A stretch of 8,376 nt of DNA. It comes from Dehalococcoidia bacterium. GTDB lineage: Bacteria; Chloroflexota; Dehalococcoidia; Lucifugimonadales; UBA3495. The notes beneath the pieces are model-generated. The model was not told the DNA's origin and did no database searches. It was given only the letters and a program-made list of their open reading frames with translations. The DNA is taken from positions 50,655 through 59,030 of the forward strand of contig NVWX01000023.1 in NCBI GenBank assembly GCA_002746355.1. Direction: 5' to 3'. Made by a program: the position numbers and the translations under genes. Positions 1 to 6,195 of this stretch are shown in pieces (the stretch's first letter is position 1; every line of letters starts with the position of its first letter).

Positions 1-36
1 TGTCGGCTACGGTGTGCGCGCTTAAACCAAAGCAGG

Positions 37-53
37 GCGGGTTAAAAACCCGC
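37..53. repeat. Short perfect hairpin in gene-free left flank
   Basis: Seven bases GCGGGTT (37-43) and their exact complement AACCCGC (47-53) are separated by a three-base AAA loop. The stem is followed by GCCTACG. No T-run follows on either strand, so it does not look like an intrinsic terminator. It reads like part of a dispersed intergenic repeat, but only one copy lies in this window. Confidence 0.5.
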
Positions 54-64
54 GCCTACGCCCA

Positions 65-92
65 CGTCATTCTGGCGAAGGCTAGAATCCAG
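65..92. repeat. Dispersed palindromic repeat, copy 1
   Basis: First of three degenerate copies of a roughly 28-base element in the gene-free stretch 1-264. It starts CGTCATTCTGGCGAAGG and ends AGAATCCAG. The better-preserved copies show a partly self-complementary core of the type TCCGGC..GCCGGA; this copy has lost part of that symmetry (GCTAGAA instead of GCCGGAA). Similar elements are widely scattered between genes in many bacterial genomes. Confidence 0.65.
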
Positions 93-111
93 ACTAACTG
101 CCTTAGCCAAC

Positions 112-139
112 CGTCATTCCGGCGAAGACCGAAATCCAG
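112..139. repeat. Dispersed palindromic repeat, copy 2
   Basis: Second copy, beginning CGTCATTCCGGCGAAG and ending AAATCCAG. It lies 47 bases start-to-start from copy 1. It differs from copy 1 by a few substitutions spread over its length, as expected of old copies of an intergenic element and not of a CRISPR array. Confidence 0.65.
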
Positions 140-196
140 GCAAATATCATTTGGCGGTTGACCTGGGAGAACGACAACCCTGACCCTAACCGTCCC

Positions 197-223
197 CGTC
201 ATTCTGGCGCAGGCCGGAACCCA
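197..223. repeat. Dispersed palindromic repeat, copy 3, with flanking inverted repeat
   Basis: Third copy, beginning CGTCATTCTGGCGCAGG and ending GGAACCCA, 85 bases start-to-start from copy 2. Together with its right flank it makes a 7-bp perfect inverted repeat, GGCGCAG (206-212) with CTGCGCC (224-230), around an 11-base loop. This hairpin sits about 35 bases past the stop of the minus-strand gene at 265-819. No T-run follows, so termination there is possible but not supported. Confidence 0.6.
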
Positions 224-264
224 CTGCGCCTGCCATAGTCAATCGTCGAATAGTAGTGGAACCC

Positions 265-819
265 TTAAACCACCAGCGGCGCCTCTCCGCCCGTGGGCAC
301 ATCCACTTCGAATGCGTTTACGTTCAAGGCCAGCATGGAGTAGTACCCCATCATGGTGGTCAACTCGGTCAAGAGTTGAGCGCCGAAGTGGTCTAGGGCG
401 GCTTTGAAGGTGACTGCGCTGACGCGGTTGGTGTGGAACAGTTCCGTGGCGTAGTCCACCACGATCTGCTCGGCGCCATCGAGTTTGGGCAGGGGTTTCT
501 TGTCCCGCAATGCGTCTACGAACGCGTCGGGGATCCCTTCCTGCCGGGCCCTGGCAGCGTGGGCGAACCAGATGTACTGGCAGTCTTTGGCCCTGGCGGT
601 CATGATCATGACCATCTCTTGGATATTCTGGGGCAGCTCCGACTCCTCTCTGAAGTAGAAGACCAGTTGGTTGGCCCGTTTTCGCATCTCGGGGCTGTTG
701 ATCATCACCGAGCCAGGTCCGTTCTCCATGGCGTTCCTGCTGATCGCGACTTCGTGATCAAAGGCTTCCCGGTACTTCTCGGGCACCTGGTCTCTCGTTA
801 CCGTGGGTGTTCGCGCCAT
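265..819 (-). CDS. Carboxymuconolactone decarboxylase family (AhpD-like fold) protein
   Basis: A 184-residue soluble protein with one carboxymuconolactone decarboxylase/AhpD-type helical domain, roughly residues 44-110. The family includes 4-carboxymuconolactone decarboxylases and AhpD-type alkylhydroperoxidases, which reduce peroxides through a C-x-x-C pair followed by His. Here the segment at residues 76-87 keeps C80 and H87 in the right register, but position 83, where the second Cys should be, is Ile. A two-cysteine peroxidase mechanism is therefore unlikely, and the substrate cannot be named. The start is set by a GGAGG site (826-830) six bases before an ATG. The gene points away from nudC, with 166 bases between them. 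No signal peptide or membrane segment is visible. Family assignment is firm; function is open. Confidence 0.85.
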   Translation of the reverse strand: MARTPTVTRDQVPEKYREAFDHEVAISRNAMENGPGSVMINSPEMRKRANQLVFYFREESELPQNIQEMVMIMTARAKDCQYIWFAHAARARQEGIPDAFVDALRDKKPLPKLDGAEQIVVDYATELFHTNRVSAVTFKAALDHFGAQLLTELTTMMGYYSMLALNVNAFEVDVPTGGEAPLVV

Positions 820-910
820 TGAATTCCTCCGTCATGTTTCCTGTGGATCGTTGGCTTTGGCCGCATGATAACCAGGGACCTTCCAGTAGGGCAAGATTTG
901 GCCTGGATCA

Positions 911-939
911 TGGGCATTGTTGGTACAATCAAATACAAT
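911..939 (+). promoter_or_regulatory. Candidate sigma-70-type promoter for nudC
   Basis: TGGGCA (911-916, four of six matches to TTGACA), a 17-base spacer, and TACAAT (934-939, five of six matches to TATAAT). Transcription would begin near 946, about 40 bases before the nudC start. A second TACAAT at 924-929 has no good -35 partner. This is a match to consensus only. Confidence 0.4.
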
Positions 940-973
940 ACGGCGAACCAGACCGCATCACCGATTCGCATAA

Positions 974-978
974 AAGGA
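974..978 (+). promoter_or_regulatory. Ribosome binding site that fixes a TTG start
   Basis: AAGGA lies seven bases before the TTG at 986-988. No ATG or GTG in this frame is better placed, so this site is the main reason to start nudC at an unusual TTG. Confidence 0.6.
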
Positions 979-985
979 TTCACAG

Positions 986-1903
986 TTGAATTTCACTCAC
1001 GTATATTCGGGAAATCCGGTTGACCGGGGCGAGAAAGAACGCCGCGACGACCAGTGGATAGCTGATAAGGCGAAGGATGCAACCAGCAAATTTTTACCAC
1101 TGCGAGACCTAAATGTACTGGTGACCGACGGCGAAGACGGCCTGGGGTGGATCGGAGCCGCCGACCTGGAACGCCTGGCCATCAATTCCAGCCCAGTGTT
1201 TCTTGGGCTGTTGGACGACACGGCCCATTTCACCGTGGACATATCGGCCCAAGACAAAGCCGTGGCTGAACTCAGCGATGGGAACGGGTACCGGTTCGTT
1301 GACGCCAGGTCGGTCACTGAGATACTCAGCGGCCCCGACTCGGGCATCGTCGCCCAGGCTAGAGCCCAGATCAACTGGCATAACCGCAACGGGTTCTGCG
1401 CCATCTGCGGCGGCGAGTCCTACATGATTCGTGGCGGCCAGGTGCGCAAATGCTCCAAATGCGAAGTGGAAAACTATCCGCGCACCGATCCCGTGATCAT
1501 CGTCGTGGTGTCCGACGGCGACCGTTGCCTGCTTGGGCAGTCCCGCCGGGGCCGCCTTAACCGCACCAACACCTATTCCGCGTTGGCCGGGTTCGTCGAC
1601 CAGGGTGAGTCCATCGAAGAAGCAGTGGCGCGGGAGGTTATGGAAGAGGCCGGCATCCAGGTCGGCCAGGTCCGTTATCATTCATCTCAGCCTTGGCCAT
1701 TCCCGTCATCGCTGATGATTGGCTGCCACGCCGACGCGGCGACCACCGATATCAACTTCGATGACGAAGAGATGAACGACGTTAGGTGGTTCTCCAGGGA
1801 CGAGGTGGCAGCGGCTTTGCAAGGCAAGAACGACGCCTTAAACGTCCCGCAACCCATCGCCATCGCGCATCACCTGATCACGGCGTGGGTCAACGGCGGC
1901 TAA
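986..1903 (+). CDS. nudC: NADH pyrophosphatase / NAD-cap-removing Nudix hydrolase NudC
   Basis: This 305-residue enzyme should hydrolyse NAD(H) to NMN(H) and AMP. NudC enzymes also remove NAD caps from RNA 5' ends. The order is an N-terminal NudC-type domain (about 1-130), a four-cysteine zinc ribbon (C138, C141, C156, C159), and a catalytic Nudix domain. The Nudix box spans 202-224 with G202, E208, R216, E217, E220, E221 and G223 all present. It is followed by SQPWPFP at 234-240, the hallmark that separates NudC from other Nudix enzymes. The zinc site and catalytic box are intact, so activity is likely. It is longer than E. coli NudC (257 residues), mainly at the N-terminus, as in some other bacterial NudC proteins. 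The TTG start is chosen for its spaced AAGGA. Its stop overlaps that of the convergent lipoprotein gene. Confidence 0.95.
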   Translation: MNFTHVYSGNPVDRGEKERRDDQWIADKAKDATSKFLPLRDLNVLVTDGEDGLGWIGAADLERLAINSSPVFLGLLDDTAHFTVDISAQDKAVAELSDGNGYRFVDARSVTEILSGPDSGIVAQARAQINWHNRNGFCAICGGESYMIRGGQVRKCSKCEVENYPRTDPVIIVVVSDGDRCLLGQSRRGRLNRTNTYSALAGFVDQGESIEEAVAREVMEEAGIQVGQVRYHSSQPWPFPSSLMIGCHADAATTDINFDDEEMNDVRWFSRDEVAAALQGKNDALNVPQPIAIAHHLITAWVNGG

Positions 1904-2571
1904 GGACTAGCCCAGACTTCCTCGCCTTCCAGTTCGAACGGCGAAAACTTGGTCACACCGTCGCCTTTGCCAGTGATACCGCCGTCTGGATGCCCTATGA
2001 GCTTGCCGCCGGCGTCCAACAGGTCGCTGAACTGGTCGCAGCACTGGTGCACCACGTAATAGACAGTCTCACCCTGCGATTCATACCTGGTGACGGACTG
2101 GGGCGGGAATTCAACTTCCCCGGCGTCCAACTCAGCCAACCATTTCGCCAACCAGTCCGGTAGCTGGTCTTCGGCCGGTTGTGGCGCTGTTACCAGGACC
2201 GATGCCGTCTCGACATTTCCCATCACGTCCTTGATCACGATGTCGTGCTCACCTACCGGTACACCTTCAAAGATGTAAGCCAACACAGGCACATTGTTGT
2301 CGCGCCGGGTTTCAGGGGCGCCGTTGAGCGTTACGCTAACCGTGGTGGTGGAATGGTAAAACAGTGACACCGTGACGGTGTTGTCTTCCACGGAAACCCC
2401 ATCAAGCCGCCACTCTTGGACCGGCCTTTGAGTAGGAGTCTCGATCTTCGGTACGGTTGTTGCCGGCGAGGTGACTGTTGCACCTCCAGTCGGCTGCGAC
2501 GTAGCGCCGCCCGAGCAAGCCACGGCAAGAGCAACCAACAGCCCGGCTACGGTGAACAGTATCTTTTTCAT
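1900..2571 (-). CDS. Predicted lipoprotein with Ig-like middle and DUF6970-like C-terminal domain
   Basis: A 223-residue exported protein of unknown function. Residues 1-18 are a lipoprotein signal peptide (MKK, hydrophobic run, then AVA before C19), so it should be lipidated and held at the outer face of the membrane. A Gly/Thr/Pro-rich linker (20-50) leads to a strand-rich segment (about 51-128) that looks like an Ig-type sandwich. The C-terminal part (about 137-210) has PDW (138-140), YYVVHQCCDQF with adjacent cysteines C177-C178, and HPDGGITGKGDG. This pattern matches, from memory, the small domain family DUF6970, usually found in secreted proteins. The frame stays open upstream to 2829, but that part includes a dispersed repeat. 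The start at 2571 is preferred because the signal peptide begins there, with a weak AAGG nine bases upstream. Confidence 0.75.
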   Translation of the reverse strand: MKKILFTVAGLLVALAVACSGGATSQPTGGATVTSPATTVPKIETPTQRPVQEWRLDGVSVEDNTVTVSLFYHSTTTVSVTLNGAPETRRDNNVPVLAYIFEGVPVGEHDIVIKDVMGNVETASVLVTAPQPAEDQLPDWLAKWLAELDAGEVEFPPQSVTRYESQGETVYYVVHQCCDQFSDLLDAGGKLIGHPDGGITGKGDGVTKFSPFELEGEEVWASP

Positions 2572-2680
2572 TGGTATCGACCTTGGCGCTTGAATTGATT
2601 CATACTTGCTAGACGAAGCCGCCTTCGTGTTTGTTCCCGCCAGGTTTACCTCCCCTAGAATCTGCCAACCGCACTTTGCC

Positions 2681-2707
2681 AGACCCTTCGCTTCACTCAG
2701 GGTGACA
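2681..2707. repeat. Dispersed intergenic repeat of a second family
   Basis: A roughly 27-base element with core ACCCTTCGCTTCACTCAGGG; ACCCT (2683-2687) pairs with AGGGT (2699-2703). Read on the minus strand in one frame it would encode HVTLSEAKG, a peptide that turns up at false N-termini of annotated proteins in genomes rich in this repeat. Only one copy is in this window; recognition as a dispersed family is from memory. Confidence 0.6.
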
Positions 2708-2808
2708 TGTGCGCGGAACGGGTCAGATTGGAGAGGCGGCCTTGGTTGAAAAACGGTGTCAAAATCCGCGCCATCGCTCCAGGGTACCCCCGGATCACCC
2801 ATTGCCTT

Positions 2809-2814
2809 TATAAT
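2809..2814 (+). promoter_or_regulatory. Candidate -10 box for the hydrolase/oxidoreductase operon
   Basis: A perfect TATAAT lies 85 bases before the hydrolase ATG. No sequence resembling TTGACA is found 15-19 bases upstream, and there is no TG extension, so it would need an activator if it is used. A start near 2821 would leave a leader of about 79 bases. Confidence 0.3.
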
Positions 2815-2899
2815 AGCCCGCGGCTGCACTCGTGCTGGGCATGTTTAGTTGTCGGCCTACCGGAATGCAGAGTACTCGACTCGGGAAGGAATTTCAGAA

Positions 2900-3421
2900 A
2901 TGACCCAACCACTGAAGATCGACCGCGAAAAGACGGCGGTCGTGATCATGGACTTCCAGCAAAGGATCATCGCGAATAACGCCAGCGAGCCGGAGAACGT
3001 GGTGAAACAGGCTTCAGCGGTGCTGCAAGGCGCCCGGGCGGCCGGCATACCGGTCATCTACGTGGTGCACCGTGGCGGGCCATTCGCCGCATATGCACCT
3101 GACGTGGAGCTCCACGAGGGCGTGCCACCGGCCGATGGCGAGATGGTGATCACCAAGGTCAGACCGGGACCGTTCTCCACCACCAACCTGGATGTCACCC
3201 TCAGAGAGATGGGGCGGGACACTCTGGTGATCATGGGTGTTTCCACCAGCGGCTGCGTGTTGTCCTGCACCCGGTGGGCGGTTGACGTGAATTACAAGTT
3301 CATCGTGGTCTCGGACGCCTGTTCCGACGGCGACCCCGAGGTGCACCGCGTTCTGACCGAGAAGGTCTACCCGCGGATGGGCACGGTTGTGAACGCCCAG
3401 GAATTCTTGAACGCCATCTGA
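2900..3421 (+). CDS. Isochorismatase-family cysteine hydrolase
   Basis: A 173-residue cytoplasmic hydrolase of the isochorismatase-like fold, which includes nicotinamidases, N-carbamoylsarcosine amidases and other C-N hydrolases. The catalytic triad is complete: D18 in VIMDFQ, K86 in VITKVRPGPF, and nucleophile C119 in GVSTSGCV, including the cis-peptide region just before it. The length is normal for single-domain members. The substrate cannot be read from the sequence; the missing metal-binding D-x-H pattern after the first strand argues against a typical nicotinamidase. The frame is open further upstream to a TTG at 2849, but the ATG at 2900 has AAGGA (2886-2890) nine bases ahead and aligns with the family N-terminus. 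The GMC oxidoreductase gene begins 21 bases after its stop, so the two are probably co-transcribed. Confidence 0.88.
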   Translation: MTQPLKIDREKTAVVIMDFQQRIIANNASEPENVVKQASAVLQGARAAGIPVIYVVHRGGPFAAYAPDVELHEGVPPADGEMVITKVRPGPFSTTNLDVTLREMGRDTLVIMGVSTSGCVLSCTRWAVDVNYKFIVVSDACSDGDPEVHRVLTEKVYPRMGTVVNAQEFLNAI

Positions 3422-3442
3422 TTTAAGTTTCTCGAGAGGACC

Positions 3443-4972
3443 ATGAAATACGACGTGATAGTAGTCGGCGGCGGGTCCGCCGGCTCGGTGGTCGCGGCCA
3501 GACTGGCCGAGAAAACCAACACCAATGTACTACTTTTGGAGGCGGGATCGGACTATCCCGATATCACCAACCTGCCATACCACATACAACACGGTCATAC
3601 CCGTGCCTCGGAAGAACAGGATTCCGAGCATAACTGGGCTTTGCGCGGGACGATCACCGAAGAGCAAGGCGAGATCCACGTGGCCCAAGGCAAGGTCATC
3701 GGAGGAGGCGGGTCGATCAACGGGCAGGTCTACCTCCGCGGCATCCCCCAGGACTTCGATGACTGGGCGTCATGGGGCAACGACGAGTGGTCGTACACCA
3801 AGGTCCTGCCCTATTTCCGGAAGCAAGAGACCGACATTGACATCCGGGACGACTACCATGGGACCGACGGCCCGATACCCGTCAGCCGGAAGGTTGGCGA
3901 GACCTGGCCCGTGATCCAGTCGGCATTCCACACTGCCTGCCTGCAGAACGGTTACGACACCACCGAGGACATGAACGGCCCGAACCCCTCCGGTATCAGT
4001 GTTGTCCCGATGAACAACCAGAATGGCGTCCGCATGAGCACCGCCATCACGCATCTTGCGCCCATGCGCCATCGCATGAACATCACCGTCAGGGGCAACG
4101 TGTTCGTCCAAAAGATACTGATTCAGGACGGTCAGGTTAAGGGCGTTGAGGCTGAGAGCGGCGGCGAAGTGTTCAAAGTTGAGAGCGACAAGGTGGTGCT
4201 GTCCGCCGGAGCGCTAAAGTCGCCCCACATCCTCATGCTCTCGGGCATCGGGCCCAAGAACCAGTTGGAAGAGTTTGGAATCACCGTTCTTCAGGACACC
4301 CCCGGAGTCGGGGCAAACCTGCGCAACCACGCCATTTCCCCCATCTCCTTCAAGATCAAGGAGGGAATAAAGCTCCAGCCCGACGCCTCCGGTGTGCGGA
4401 CCGCCCTGCGTTATACGGCCAAGGGGTCGAACGATTCAAACGACATGATGATGACCACCAGTTCATTGTTCAGCCCCTTCACCGGCGAGATACTACCCGA
4501 CCGTATCGGCCGAATCTCGTGCGTGATCGAGCTGCCGGCCGGCGCCGGGTTTGTCCGCCTGGCTTCTTCCGATCCCTCAGTGCAGCCCAGATTTGACTAC
4601 CGCTATTTCAGTCATCCGGAGGACATGCGCCGGATGCGGGACGGTATTCGGCTGGCGGTGAAGATATTGGAGACTGACGCCTACAAGGACGTGTCCGAAG
4701 CCAGAGTCGCGCCCACCGAAGATATCTTGAGCGACGATGACGCCTTAGACCTGTGGGTCCGGCAAACGGTGGGTTCGGCTAGGCATGTTTCCGGGACCTG
4801 CAAGATCGGTCCGGATTCCGACCCGATGGCCGTCGTGGACCAGCAGTGCCGGGTTAAGGGTTTCCAGGGCCTGTGGGTCGCCGATTCTTCGGTCATGCCT
4901 CAGGTGACGAGGGCCAACGCCAATGCCACCGCCATAATGATCGGAGAGCGGGTGTCGGAATGGGCAGCCTAG
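3443..4972 (+). CDS. GMC-family FAD-dependent oxidoreductase (alcohol/choline dehydrogenase-like)
   Basis: A 509-residue flavoprotein of the glucose-methanol-choline family, which oxidises an alcohol group and passes electrons to a quinone, other acceptor or oxygen. The FAD-binding GGGSAG motif is at 9-14. Family signature 1 is at 83-100 (GKVIGGGGSINGQ..RG) and signature 2 at 256-271 (GALKSPHILMLSGIGP). The catalytic His is H448 in ARHVSGTC, and the NANAT segment (492-496) fits the second active-site position. All hallmarks are intact; length is near or slightly below choline dehydrogenase. There is no signal peptide, so it should be cytoplasmic. The start is fixed by the FAD motif, which allows almost nothing upstream. 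The ribosome site AGAGGA (3435-3440) sits only two bases from the ATG, so coupling to the hydrolase gene may help initiation. Substrate unknown; naming it choline dehydrogenase would be too specific. Confidence 0.92.
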   Translation: MKYDVIVVGGGSAGSVVAARLAEKTNTNVLLLEAGSDYPDITNLPYHIQHGHTRASEEQDSEHNWALRGTITEEQGEIHVAQGKVIGGGGSINGQVYLRGIPQDFDDWASWGNDEWSYTKVLPYFRKQETDIDIRDDYHGTDGPIPVSRKVGETWPVIQSAFHTACLQNGYDTTEDMNGPNPSGISVVPMNNQNGVRMSTAITHLAPMRHRMNITVRGNVFVQKILIQDGQVKGVEAESGGEVFKVESDKVVLSAGALKSPHILMLSGIGPKNQLEEFGITVLQDTPGVGANLRNHAISPISFKIKEGIKLQPDASGVRTALRYTAKGSNDSNDMMMTTSSLFSPFTGEILPDRIGRISCVIELPAGAGFVRLASSDPSVQPRFDYRYFSHPEDMRRMRDGIRLAVKILETDAYKDVSEARVAPTEDILSDDDALDLWVRQTVGSARHVSGTCKIGPDSDPMAVVDQQCRVKGFQGLWVADSSVMPQVTRANANATAIMIGERVSEWAA

Positions 4973-5049
4973 GTTTCAAGACAGGCGTCCCAGGATTGTG
5001 AGGGCAGAGTTGAACCCTTTATCGGGTTTAGGTAACAACCGGAAAGTCT

Positions 5050-5054
5050 GGAGG
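5050..5054 (+). promoter_or_regulatory. Ribosome binding site that fixes a TTG start
   Basis: A perfect GGAGG ends five bases before the TTG at 5060-5062. The first membrane helix begins immediately after this codon, which supports the rare start. Confidence 0.7.
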
Positions 5055-5059
5055 AATAT

Positions 5060-5956
5060 TTGGCGGTAGCAGTAGCCTTTGCGTTCCTTGCGGCCTGCGG
5101 ATTCGCCAGCGGAAACGTTCTAGTCAGAGTGGGCACTCAGCGGGTGCCGGCGCCAACCGCGACGCTGCTTACCGTGTTCAGTGGCATCATATTGATCTTG
5201 GGCTTGGCTTTGATCCTGAGACTGGATGAGATCAAGTCGCTATCGACCGAATCGTTGGGATGGATATTGGTCCTAGGGATCGCGGGCTACCCAATCGCCC
5301 GGCTTTTTATGATCACAGCAATCTCCATGGTCGGAGCTGCAAGGGCGGTCCCCATGGCAGGATTGCAGCCCGTCGTTGCCTTCGTTCTAGGTGTCGCGTT
5401 GCTCGGCGAACGTCCCGATCTATTGGTGATCGTTGGAACGCCAATCATCGTTGTCGGACTGTTCTTTGTGGTCATGCCCCGGCGCGGTTCAGCCTCCGGG
5501 GACGGTGTTGCGAAGGTGCAGCGGGTGGGCTACCTGCTCGCCATTGGCGGCGCGGCCACATTCGCCACCAGGGACGTGATCAGCAGGCACGTGGTGGCCG
5601 ACCTGATCGACCCCTTGGTTTCCGCCGGCTTGGCGTTGGCCGTCGGAGGAACGATACTTGCCGTCATCCTGCATCGTCAGGCGGCAAAGTCCATCATGAC
5701 GATTCCCAAGAACTATCTCCTGATCTGCATGTTGGCCGGGGTCTTTCAAGGATTGGCGGTGGCCTCGTTGTTCCAGGCGCTGAGCCGGGCGCCGGTCACG
5801 GTGGTGAGCCCGATCTACGCCAGCCAACCGTTGCTCACGCTGATATTGGCCCACTTTTTCCTGAAACGCCTGGAAGCCATCGACTTCCTCTTGGCGCTCG
5901 GGACGATGGTCAGCGTCGTAGGGGTGATCTTGGTGATTCTTGGGGCCACTGGCTAG
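5060..5956 (+). CDS. EamA/DMT-superfamily transporter, ten membrane helices
   Basis: A 298-residue inner-membrane protein built from two EamA repeats, about residues 3-138 and 155-296. Ten hydrophobic helices can be placed near 1-21, 33-54, 66-86, 95-115, 121-139, 155-172, 186-205, 218-239, 247-268 and 274-295. The first repeat ends with the family pattern GAARAVPMAGLQPVVAF..LGERP; the second has FQALSRAPVTVVSPIYASQPLLT in the matching place. Relatives move amino acids, nucleobases, sugars or other small metabolites, often outward; the substrate cannot be predicted. It follows the GMC oxidoreductase gene on the same strand after 87 bases. That gap has only a weak 5-bp hairpin (AACCC 5013-5017 with GGGTT 5024-5028) and no clear terminator, so read-through is plausible. 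The start is TTG. Confidence 0.9.
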   Translation: MAVAVAFAFLAACGFASGNVLVRVGTQRVPAPTATLLTVFSGIILILGLALILRLDEIKSLSTESLGWILVLGIAGYPIARLFMITAISMVGAARAVPMAGLQPVVAFVLGVALLGERPDLLVIVGTPIIVVGLFFVVMPRRGSASGDGVAKVQRVGYLLAIGGAATFATRDVISRHVVADLIDPLVSAGLALAVGGTILAVILHRQAAKSIMTIPKNYLLICMLAGVFQGLAVASLFQALSRAPVTVVSPIYASQPLLTLILAHFFLKRLEAIDFLLALGTMVSVVGVILVILGATG

Positions 5957-5991
5957 GCTTGATCGCTGGCTCACCCGCCATTGGGTATCCT

Positions 5992-6012
5992 GTGACAATT
6001 CGAGCCTGTCAC
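5992..6012. promoter_or_regulatory. Perfect dyad overlapping a -35 element (candidate operator)
   Basis: GTGACA (5992-5997) and its exact complement TGTCAC (6007-6012) are separated by nine bases. The right half covers the -35 hexamer of the promoter for the zinc-ribbon gene. That position suits a repressor site. The spacing does not fit CRP/FNR (TGTGA-N6-TCACA). It could instead be a weak hairpin after the transporter gene, but no T-run follows. Confidence 0.4.
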
Positions 6013-6034
6013 GCATGTCGATATATGTTATACT
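6006..6034 (+). promoter_or_regulatory. Promoter for the zinc-ribbon protein gene
   Basis: CTGTCA (6006-6011, four of six matches), a 17-base spacer, and TATACT (6029-6034, five of six), with an upstream TG at 6026-6027 giving an extended -10. Transcription would begin near 6041. This leaves a leader of about 155 bases, long for a 115-residue protein; it is pyrimidine-rich (about 6108-6152) and includes CCTCCT at 6122-6127, but no clear stable fold was seen by eye. Confidence 0.55.
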
Positions 6035-6195
6035 CTTTTGTGGTGGTATTAATCTGTGTCTAACTATAGGCATACTAGATCGGTCTACGGGTATCCACGG
6101 GCGTTTCGTCCTTCCGGGTCTCCTCCTAACATTCCGCTTCTTTTCGTCTCGGTGACCAGACTTTTGCCAACTCTACACGGACAGGGAAGTCATCT

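Larger units (their letters stand above)
2572..2899. other. Gene-free 328-base divergent region
   Basis: This gap separates the divergent lipoprotein and hydrolase genes. It holds a small hairpin in the lipoprotein leader (ACGAAG 2613-2618 with CTTCGT 2623-2628, four-base loop). On the minus strand there is a GGGGAGG ribosome-site-like sequence (2649-2655) with no ATG, GTG or TTG at the right distance. A dispersed repeat lies at 2681-2707 and a perfect TATAAT at 2809-2814. No convincing gene was found: the open frames here lack a start with a ribosome site or contain the repeat. Confidence 0.6.

Noticed and set aside
65..223. CRISPR-like array
   Set aside because: The three copies are degenerate, palindromic and irregularly spaced, and no cas gene is present.
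433..822. Plus-strand 129-residue frame antisense to the CMD-like gene
   Set aside because: It mirrors the real gene, has no family resemblance, and the minus strand has a clear ribosome site and domain motifs.
1109..1681. Minus-strand 190-residue frame inside nudC
   Set aside because: It is a shadow of the nudC coding region, with His/Val/Gly-rich composition and no recognisable domain.
2649..2655. GGGGAGG on the minus strand as a ribosome site for a small gene
   Set aside because: No ATG, GTG or TTG lies at a usable distance; the codon at the right place is CTG within the lipoprotein frame, before the signal peptide.
2572..2829. N-terminal extension of the lipoprotein gene
   Set aside because: It contains a dispersed repeat, and it would bury the lipoprotein signal peptide in mid-protein.
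2849..2899. TTG start adding 17 residues to the hydrolase
   Set aside because: The ATG at 2900 has a well-placed AAGGA and fits the family N-terminus.
5013..5028. Terminator between the GMC oxidoreductase and transporter genes
   Set aside because: The stem is only five pairs (AACCC/GGGTT) with no following T-run.
5260..6063. Plus-strand 267-residue frame overlapping the transporter gene
   Set aside because: Arg/His/Gly-rich composition typical of an out-of-frame shadow; the overlapping frame is a clear ten-helix EamA protein.
5489..6073. Minus-strand 194-residue frame antisense to the transporter gene
   Set aside because: Gln/Arg/His-rich shadow without a ribosome site or motif.
6015..6155. 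Hydrophobic 46-residue frame upstream of the zinc-ribbon gene
   Set aside because: Its ATG lies inside the promoter, upstream of the predicted transcription start, and no ribosome site precedes it.
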